Positions 17,409 to 28,721 of a stretch of 34,473 nt of DNA are shown here, one piece after another (the stretch's first letter is position 1; every line of letters starts with the position of its first letter). The translations under genes and the position numbers were made by a program. Under the pieces are notes generated by a model that did not search any database, had not been told where the DNA came from, and saw only the letters and a program-made list of their open reading frames with translations. The stretch is from assembly GCA_019745615.1 (NCBI GenBank), contig JAIESZ010000216.1, positions 1-34,473 of the forward strand. The letters run 5' to 3'. The DNA is from Burkholderiaceae bacterium. Lineage in GTDB: Bacteria > Pseudomonadota > Gammaproteobacteria > Burkholderiales > Burkholderiaceae_C.

Positions 17409-18499
17409 GCGCCGTCGGATGTGAAGCCGCAGCCCCATCTGCTGCCGGGGCACCGATGAGCGTGTTTGAGCGTTACCTGACGGTGTGGGTGTTTTTGTGC
17501 ATCGTGGCGGGCATTGGCTTGGGCCAGTGGTTTCCGGGTGCGTTTCAAGCCATTGGCCGCATGGAGGTAGCGCAAGTCAATTTGCCGGTGGGCCTGCTGA
17601 TTTGGGTGATGGTTATTCCGATGCTGGTCAAGGTCGATTTTGGTGCGTTGCACGAGGTGCGCCAGCACCTGCGCGGCATCGGCGTGACTTTGTTCGTCAA
17701 TTGGTTGGTCAAACCGTTCTCCATGGCGTTTTTGGGCTGGTTGTTTATTCGGCACTTGTTTGCTCCGCTGCTGCCGCCAGACCAAATTGACAGCTACATC
17801 GCCGGACTGATTTTGTTGGCAGCGGCACCGTGTACGGCGATGGTGTTTGTGTGGAGCCGCCTGACCGGCGGTGATCCGCTGTTTACGTTGTCGCAGGTGG
17901 CGCTGAACGATGGCATCATGATCGTCGCTTTTGCGCCGCTGGTGGCCTTCTTGCTCGGTATCTCGGCTATCACGGTGCCGTGGGACACGCTGCTGACCTC
18001 GGTGGTGTTGTACATCGTTATTCCGGTGCTTTTGGCGCAGCTTTGGCGCAAAGTCTTGCTTGGCAAGGGTCAAGCGGCTTTTGACAAAGCGATGCAAACC
18101 ATCGGCCCGTGGTCGATTGCCGCGTTGCTGGCCACGCTGGTGCTGTTGTTTGCTTTTCAGGGCGAAGCCATCTTGCGCCAGCCGTTAGTGATTGCCCTGC
18201 TGGCCGTGCCGATTTTGATTCAGGTGTTTTTTAACTCAGCGCTGGCTTACTGGCTGAACCGCGCTGTGGGCGAAAAGCACAACATCGCCTGTCCCTCGGC
18301 CTTGATTGGTGCCTCCAACTTTTTTGAGTTGGCTGTTGCCGCCGCCATCAGCCTGTTTGGTTTCCATTCGGGCGCGGCACTGGCTACGGTGGTCGGGGTA
18401 CTGATCGAAGTGCCGGTGATGTTGTTGGTGGTCAGAATTGTCAATCGTTCTCAGGGTTGGTACCAGCGGGGCTTGCCCCCTGAAAAATCTCGCCCTTGA
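17405..18499 (+). CDS. acr3: ACR3 family arsenite efflux transporter
   Basis: MSVFERYLTVWVFLCIVAGIGLGQWFP...VNLPVGLLIWVMVIPMLVKVDF; ACR3 hallmark; many TM segments; arsenic operon. Confidence 0.93.
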   Translation: MSAVGCEAAAPSAAGAPMSVFERYLTVWVFLCIVAGIGLGQWFPGAFQAIGRMEVAQVNLPVGLLIWVMVIPMLVKVDFGALHEVRQHLRGIGVTLFVNWLVKPFSMAFLGWLFIRHLFAPLLPPDQIDSYIAGLILLAAAPCTAMVFVWSRLTGGDPLFTLSQVALNDGIMIVAFAPLVAFLLGISAITVPWDTLLTSVVLYIVIPVLLAQLWRKVLLGKGQAAFDKAMQTIGPWSIAALLATLVLLFAFQGEAILRQPLVIALLAVPILIQVFFNSALAYWLNRAVGEKHNIACPSALIGASNFFELAVAAAISLFGFHSGAALATVVGVLIEVPVMLLVVRIVNRSQGWYQRGLPPEKSRP

Positions 18500-18607
18500 C
18501 TGGAAGTGGCTTGGCCGCTGTGAGGGGCGGTTGCCTCGGGTAACATTCACCCCCTGAACCGCCCGGCCTCGGCGCTGCGCCAGCGGTGCGGTGTTACAAG
18601 GTTTTTC

Positions 18608-21600
18608 GTGCGTCTCAACTCCATCAAACTCTCCGGCTTCAAGTCGTTTGCCGAACCCACCCATTTCATGCTTCCGGGCCAACTGGTGGGCGTGGTCGGG
18701 CCTAACGGCTGCGGCAAATCGAACATCATGGATGCCGTGCGCTGGGTGCTGGGCGAGAGCAAAGCGTCTGAGCTGCGCGGCGAGTCGATGCAGGACGTGA
18801 TTTTCAGTGGCACCACCAGCCGCAAACAAGCCAGCCGCGCTAGCGTGGAGCTGGTGTTTGACAATGCCGACCACCGCGCGGGTGGTCAGTGGGGTCAGTA
18901 CGGCGAGATTGCCGTCAAACGCGTGCTGACCCGCGATGGCACCAGCAGCTACTATTTGAACAACCAGCCGGTGCGTCGGCGCGATGTGCAGGATGTGTTT
19001 TTGGGCACAGGTTTGGGGCCGCGCGCTTACGCCATCATTGGGCAGGGCACCATCAGCCGGATTATTGAATCGCGCCCCGAGGATTTGCGCTTGTTTCTCG
19101 AAGAGGCGGCGGGGGTCTCTAAGTACAAAGAGCGCCGCCGTGAAACCGAGAACCGCCTTGCTGACACCCGCGAAAATCTGACGCGGGTGGAAGACATCCT
19201 GCGTGAGTTGAACGCCAACCTCGAAAAACTCGAAAAACAGGCCGAAATCGCCCAAAAATACCACGCGCTGCAAGCCAGTGTCACGCTCAAGCAGCACCAG
19301 CAGTGGTTTTTGAAGCGTGCCGAGGCCGAATCAGAGCAAATACGGGTGCGTACCGAGGGCTTGCAGGCCGTCAACGATTTAGAGTCGCGCATGGCCGATT
19401 TGCGCCATATCGAAGCGGAGTTGGAAACCATTCGCCAAGCCCATTATGCGGCGGGCGACCATGTGAACCAAGCGCAAGGGAAACTCTACGAGGCTACCGC
19501 CGAAGTGGGTCGCTTAGAGGCCGAAATTCGCTATGTGCTCGAAGGTCGCCAGCGCGTGCAGCAGCGCTTGCTGGCGCTGGCCGAGCAAATGGCCCAGTGG
19601 TCTGCCCGGCGCGAGGAGGCCGAAATCGACCTGGAAAATCTGGCCGGTGCTGGGCTGGACGCAGAAGAACAAGCCCAATTGTTGGCCGCGCAAGTCGAGG
19701 AGCAGGCGATGCAACTGCCTGATCTGGAAGATGCGCTGCGCCAAAGCCAAAGCCGCGCCAATACCCAGCGCACCGCAGTGGTGCAAGTGCAGCAGCAAAT
19801 TCAGGTGCTGGCTGCCGAGCAGCGCAGCATCGAGCAGCAAAGCCGCCAGCTAGAGGCACGCCACGAGCGCTTGTGCGCTGACCGCAATGCCTTGGCTGCG
19901 CCCGATGAAGCCCGCTTGCTGGATTTGCACGGCCAACTCGATGCCGCGCAAGAAGCGTTAGAGGTAACGCAAGCGCGCCTGACCGATGCGCAAGACGCGC
20001 TGCCCGGTCTGGACGAAGACCGCCGTAGCCGCCAGCAGGCCGTGAACGCACAGGGCGCGCGCCAAGCCGAATTGTCAGCGCGCATGGAAGCGCTCAAGGC
20101 TTTGCAAGAAAAGGTCAAAACCGACGGCAAGCTCCAGCCTTGGTTGGAGCGGCATGGCTTAGAAGGCTTGCAGGGCTTGTGGAGCCGTATTCACATTGAA
20201 CCGGGTTGGGAAAACGCCCTTGAAGCGGCCCTGTGCGAACGGCTGATGGCGCTGCAAGTGGGCAGTTTAGACCGGGTGCGTGGATTTTTGGGTGCAGGCA
20301 CCGGCGATGCGCCACCGGCCAAGTTGTCCTTTTTCAGTCCACCGGCAGCGGTGCTGGCCGATTTTGATGCGGCAAGGCGTTTGCATACCCACGCTTCTTT
20401 GCCCGCATTGGCCGATTTGTTGCGTTGGGACGATGCCGGTTTGCGGGCTGTGTTGGCCGATTGGTTGCAAGGCTGCTACACCGCCCAAACCTTGGATGAG
20501 GCCTTGAACCGGCGCAGCCAGCTCCAGCCGGGCGAGACCCTTTACGTCCCCGGCGGGCATGCGGTGACAGCCCACAGTATTGATTTTTATGCCCAAGATT
20601 CCGAGCAATCGGGTCTGTTGGCGCGGGCGCAAGAAATCGAGAACTTGGGCAAAGAACTGCGGGCCCAGGCCCTCATCAGTGAAGAGTCGCGCACGGCGCT
20701 GGTGCGGGCCGAAGCTGCCTATGCCGATGCCGCCCAGCGCCTGACAGCGTTGCGCCGCGAGACCACCGAGGCCCAAAACAGCGCCCATGCCTTGCAGGTA
20801 GAGCACCTGCGCCTGTCGCAACTGGTGGCACAAACGCAGGCCCGCAGCGCACAAATCGGCACCGATTTGGCCGAAGTGCAGGCCCAGTTGTTGGAGTTGC
20901 AAGAGCGCAGTGCAGAGGCCGAAGCCCGTTTTGAGGCACTCGATATGCAGTTGGCCGACAGCCAAGAGCAGCATGCCCAACTCGATGACCGGGTGATCGA
21001 GGCCGAGCGCAGGCTACACGCCAGCCGCGAGCAACAGCGCAGCCTTGAGCGCCAAGCCCAAGAAGCGCTGTTTGCCCAGCGCAGCATGGAGGCCCGCCGG
21101 GCCGAGCTGACGCGGTCGTTAGCCACCGCCGACCAGCAAACCACAGCGCTGGCCGATGAAATTTTGCGTGCCCAAGCCGAACTAGAACGCCTGTCCGATG
21201 CCGCCGCACAGGGTGGTTTGCAAGATGTGCTGGCGCTGAAAATAGAGCGTGAACAGCATCTGGCGGCCCAGCGCAGCGAGTACGATGACCTGACCAGTCG
21301 GCTGCGTGCCCGCGACGAGCAGCGGATGCAGCTCGAACGCGCTTTGGAGCCATTGCGCGCGCGCATCACCGAATTTCAGCTCAAGGAGCAGGCGGCGCGG
21401 TTGGGGCTGGAGCAATACAGCGGCCTGTTGGCCGACGCGCAGGCTGATTTGGCTACCGTGGCCCAATCGATTGCGCCAGGAAATGTCCGCGTGACAGGCT
21501 TGCAGGCCGAGATTGACCGCCTGCACCGCGACATTGCTGCACTGGGGGCGGTGAACTTGGCTGCGCTGGAAGAGTTGACTGCCGCGAGCGAACGCAAAAC

Positions 21601-22159
21601 GTTTTTGGATGCGCAAATGGCCGATTTGAGCGATGCCATGAACACGTTGGAAGAAGCCATCCGCAAAATCGATGCCGAAACTCGCGATTTACTGTCGGGA
21701 ACTTTTGATACAGTCAATCAGCACTTTGGGCGCATGTTTCCAGAGCTTTTTGGGGGCGGTAACGCCCGCCTTATCATCACTGGTGACGAAATTTTGAATT
21801 CTGGCGTACAAGTCATGGCCCAACCACCGGGCAAGAAAAACCAAACTATTCACCTGCTATCGGGTGGCGAAAAGGCCTTGACCGCTATTGCGCTGGTTTT
21901 TGCTATCTTTCAGCTCAACCCTGCACCCTTTTGCTTGCTCGACGAGGTGGATGCGCCACTGGACGATGCCAACACAGAGCGTTACGCCAAATTGGTGTCG
22001 AGTATGAGCCGTGAAACCCAATTTCTCTTTATCAGCCATAACAAAATAGCCATGGAAATGGCCGAACAATTGATCGGTGTCACCATGCAAGAGCAGGGCG
22101 TCTCGCGCATCGTCGCGGTGGACATGGAGTCCGCCTTGTCTATGGCCGATGCCGCCTGA
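18608..22159 (+). CDS. smc: Chromosome segregation protein SMC
   Basis: VVGPNGCGKSNIMDAVRWVLGE Walker A, long coiled coils with hinge, C-terminal LLSGGEKALTAIALVFAIFQLNPAPFCLLDEVDAPLDDAN. Confidence 0.98.
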   Translation: MRLNSIKLSGFKSFAEPTHFMLPGQLVGVVGPNGCGKSNIMDAVRWVLGESKASELRGESMQDVIFSGTTSRKQASRASVELVFDNADHRAGGQWGQYGEIAVKRVLTRDGTSSYYLNNQPVRRRDVQDVFLGTGLGPRAYAIIGQGTISRIIESRPEDLRLFLEEAAGVSKYKERRRETENRLADTRENLTRVEDILRELNANLEKLEKQAEIAQKYHALQASVTLKQHQQWFLKRAEAESEQIRVRTEGLQAVNDLESRMADLRHIEAELETIRQAHYAAGDHVNQAQGKLYEATAEVGRLEAEIRYVLEGRQRVQQRLLALAEQMAQWSARREEAEIDLENLAGAGLDAEEQAQLLAAQVEEQAMQLPDLEDALRQSQSRANTQRTAVVQVQQQIQVLAAEQRSIEQQSRQLEARHERLCADRNALAAPDEARLLDLHGQLDAAQEALEVTQARLTDAQDALPGLDEDRRSRQQAVNAQGARQAELSARMEALKALQEKVKTDGKLQPWLERHGLEGLQGLWSRIHIEPGWENALEAALCERLMALQVGSLDRVRGFLGAGTGDAPPAKLSFFSPPAAVLADFDAARRLHTHASLPALADLLRWDDAGLRAVLADWLQGCYTAQTLDEALNRRSQLQPGETLYVPGGHAVTAHSIDFYAQDSEQSGLLARAQEIENLGKELRAQALISEESRTALVRAEAAYADAAQRLTALRRETTEAQNSAHALQVEHLRLSQLVAQTQARSAQIGTDLAEVQAQLLELQERSAEAEARFEALDMQLADSQEQHAQLDDRVIEAERRLHASREQQRSLERQAQEALFAQRSMEARRAELTRSLATADQQTTALADEILRAQAELERLSDAAAQGGLQDVLALKIEREQHLAAQRSEYDDLTSRLRARDEQRMQLERALEPLRARITEFQLKEQAARLGLEQYSGLLADAQADLATVAQSIAPGNVRVTGLQAEIDRLHRDIAALGAVNLAALEELTAASERKTFLDAQMADLSDAMNTLEEAIRKIDAETRDLLSGTFDTVNQHFGRMFPELFGGGNARLIITGDEILNSGVQVMAQPPGKKNQTIHLLSGGEKALTAIALVFAIFQLNPAPFCLLDEVDAPLDDANTERYAKLVSSMSRETQFLFISHNKIAMEMAEQLIGVTMQEQGVSRIVAVDMESALSMADAA

Positions 22160-22176
22160 ATAAAACCACACCCACC

Positions 22177-25622
<3,446 letters not shown>

Positions 25623-25627
<5 letters not shown>

Positions 25628-27917
25628 TGTTAAACGCCCCCAGCGGCGCACGCTGGTGTGGTGTGTGGCCGCATTGCCACTGCTCCTGTTGCTGTATGTG
25701 TTGGTGCTGATTCCGCTGACCCCGGCGATCAGCGACATTCGCAAAGCCAAACTAGAGCAGCCCGCGCAGGTACTGAGCAGCGACGGCAAACTGCTGGCCC
25801 AGTACCAATGGGTTCACCGCGAATGGGTGCCACTGGCCCAGATGGGGCCGCACGTGGTCGATGCACTCATTGCCACCGAAGACCACCGTTTTTACCAACA
25901 TTGGGGCCTAGACTGGCGGCGCACTGCGTCGGCGGCGCTGGCGACTTTCTCGGGCGAGCGCCAAGGCGGCTCCACCCTGACGCAGCAACTGGCGCGCAAC
26001 CTGTTTCCGGAAGACATAGGCCGTGCGCCGACGCTCACGCGCAAACTCAAAGAGGCCATTACGGCACTGAAAATTGAGCTGCTCTACTCCAAAGACGAAA
26101 TTTTGGAGACCTACCTCAACACCGTGCCGTTTCTCTACAACGCTTACGGCATCGAGATGGCCGCGCGCACCTACTTTGACACATCGGCCAGCCAATTGTC
26201 GGTGCTCGAAAGCGCCACCCTGATTGGCATGCTCAAAGGCACCAGCTACTACAACCCGGTGCTGAACCCCGAACGGGCTCAAATGCGGCGCAACACTGTG
26301 CTGGCGCAGATGGTCAAACGCGGCAAACTGGGGCCAGAGCAATTGGAGGCCTTGCAAAAACGCCCACTGCGGATTGAATTTGAGCGCCAGCCCGAGCCGC
26401 AAGGCACGGCACCCCATTTTGCCCAGCAGCTTCGCAAATGGTTGATTGTGTGGGCCGACCGCAATGGCTACAACATTTATGCCGATGGCTTGGTGGTACA
26501 CACCACCATCGACAGCCGTTTGCAGGCATGGGCCACCCAAGCTGTGGTGCGCCAAGGCCAGCGCTTGCAAAACGTGGCCGATAGCGCTTGGGCGCAGCGC
26601 AGCGGCTGGAGCATTCGCAACCCGCTAGTGCAGTCGTTGTTGCGCGAAACGCCCGAATACCGCAGTGCCGTTGCCAAAGGCCAGTCCCCAGACGAAGCCA
26701 TCAAACCCTTGTTGGCCGATGCTGCTTTGGTGCGTGCCCTGCGCCAGAGCAAAACACGGGTGCAAGCCGGGTTCATGGCATTGGAGCCGCATACGGGCCA
26801 AGTGCGCGCTTGGGTGGGGAGCCGCGATTTTGCCCAAGACCCGTTTGACCATGTGCAGCAAGCCCGTCGCCAGCCCGGATCGACCTTCAAACCGTTTGTT
26901 TATGGCGTGGCCTTTGGGCAGGGTTTGCGCGCCAGCGACACACTGGTCGATAGGGCCGTAGAAATCACCCTGCCCAGCGGTGAGGTTTGGCGACCCACCG
27001 ATGCCAGCGCTCCCAGTGGCCGGGCCATGAGCTTGCGCGATGGGTTGGCTTATTCCAAAAACACCATTACCGCCCAATTGATGGAGCAAGTCGGCCCCAG
27101 CAAAGTGGCACAACTGGCCCGAGCGATGGGCGTGCGCGACAGCAAGCTCGACGCAGTGCCGGCGCTGGCGCTGGGCACCAGCCCGGTCACGCTCAAAGAG
27201 ATGGTGTCAGCCTACGGGACCATTGCCAATGCAGGCGGCTATGTCGAGCCGGTGCTGGTGACCCGCATCGAAGACCGCCGGGGTCAAGTGCTGCAAGTGT
27301 TTGCGCCTGTGACCCCGCAAGAAGTGCTGCCTGCCCCAGCCGCGCAAACACTGCGCGATGCTTTGCGCGGCGTGATCGACCAAGGCACGGGCCGGTCGAT
27401 TCGCACCCGCTACGGCATTCGCGCAGACGTGGCGGGCAAAACGGGCACGACCCAAGACAACGCCGATGGCTGGTTTATTTTGATGCACCCGCAATTGGTA
27501 GCAGGCGCTTGGGTCGGTTTTAACGACAGCCGCATCACGCTGCGCAGCGACCACTGGGGGCAAGGCGCGAACAGCGCTCTGCCGATGGTGGGCGAGTTTT
27601 TTCAGCAAACGCTGCGCGCCAAGGCGATTGATGTGCGTGCCCGTTTTACCGACGTACCAGAACAAAACCGTTTTGGCACACTGCTCAACCGGTTGCGCGG
27701 TTGGTGGCAGACGCTGGTGGCTCCTGCATTAGCACCTGCGCCAGCACCGCCGCCGCGCTTGCCAACCCCCGAGCCTGCGCCCGCAGCAGCACCGCGCCCA
27801 GAAATCACCGAACCCTCTGGGGTCGAGCCGGTGGTATCGCCCGAGGAGCGGCAATCGATCCTTCGCCATTGGTTGGATGCCGGTGGTGGGCTTACCCCCT
27901 CAGAAAACCAGCGCTGA
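25623..27917 (+). CDS. Bifunctional penicillin-binding protein (transglycosylase/transpeptidase, PBP1 family)
   Basis: ATEDHRFYQHWGLDWRRT, GGSTLTQQLARNLF, RQPGSTFKPFVYG, AYSKNTITAQLME, AGKTGTTQDNADGWF; Pro/Ala-rich tail; TTG start. Confidence 0.93.
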
Positions 27918-28036
27918 TGTGCGGCAGATTTCGCGTTGTTTCTTACCGGAACAGAGGTTACGCTACATGTTCGTTACGACTTTTACATGATCCTGTAGAT
28001 CAGCGAATACTCATAAAAAATGGAAGGATGACGTAG
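27917..28036 (+). pseudogene. Possible truncated start of an SRAP/YedK-like gene (MCGRF...)
   Basis: ATG overlaps the PBP stop (TGATG) and reads MCGRFRVVSYRNRGYATCSLRLLHDPVDQRILIKNGRMT*; SRAP proteins begin MCGRF. Only the first five or six residues match. Confidence 0.35.
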
Positions 28037-28117
28037 AGTGAATTTGTTTTGGTATTTAAATCAAAATTTGAGGTAATTTCATAATAAGCCTTGGTGTTGC
28101 TGCGTATTAATGAATAA

Positions 28118-28672
28118 TTACAGAGGATCTTTTGGTGTGATGACTGGTAATTTTTTATTTTCACGGATTATTTTTGCAAGTTGATCTGCCTCCGCTAGTA
28201 ATTGCAATACATCTGATTTTATTTTAATGAATTTTCGATATTCTAATGAGTCATTTGGTAAGGAATCTATTCCAGAGTATTTAGATAGATACGATTCAAT
28301 TCGTCTGGTGCGTTCTAGTTTCTCTGGTGCTCCAAGCTGGACAAGAAATACGCGCCAGTCCTTGTTACCCTTGGATGAGTTACATTGCTTGCAGCATGGC
28401 AGGAGATTTCCTAGTCGATGTCCATGCCCACTAAAGTTGGAGTTCTTGACTGTAGCAAATACATGATCCCAAGTTTGAGCCGGTTCATCACAGTATGCGC
28501 ACCGCAAATTCTCTGGATCTTGGCCAAGAGTGGCAATGGTTTCTCGTACAGTAGCAGCTGAGTACTCATCGCTGGGTGCGATAGCAGCAGCGAAGGCGTG
28601 GTTAATTGTTGTCTTGCGGCGCGCTAAAATAGCGTAAGGTTTTAAATGATTTTTGACAGATGAATAGTGCAT
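28118..28672 (-). CDS. HNH endonuclease domain protein (solitary)
   Basis: CAYCDEPAQTWDHVFATVKNSNFSGHGHRLGNLLPCCKQCNSSKGNKDW: CxxC...DH...CxxCNxxKG...DW of HNH nucleases; AT-rich. Confidence 0.85.
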   Translation of the reverse strand: MHYSSVKNHLKPYAILARRKTTINHAFAAAIAPSDEYSAATVRETIATLGQDPENLRCAYCDEPAQTWDHVFATVKNSNFSGHGHRLGNLLPCCKQCNSSKGNKDWRVFLVQLGAPEKLERTRRIESYLSKYSGIDSLPNDSLEYRKFIKIKSDVLQLLAEADQLAKIIRENKKLPVITPKDPL

Positions 28673-28721
28673 TTATTTTTTATTTTTAATAAACAGATGA
28701 AAAATTTTATATTTTGCAATA

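Noticed and set aside
18236-19297. 353-aa minus-strand ORF across the acr3/smc junction
   Set aside because: Overlaps two well-supported genes; no domain recognised.
20000-21400. Repetitive Gln/Ala/Glu-rich coding sequence in smc
   Set aside because: Ordinary SMC coiled coil and hinge.
27715-27815. Pro/Ala low-complexity tail in the PBP
   Set aside because: Common in this PBP family in GC-rich Betaproteobacteria; no separate function supported.
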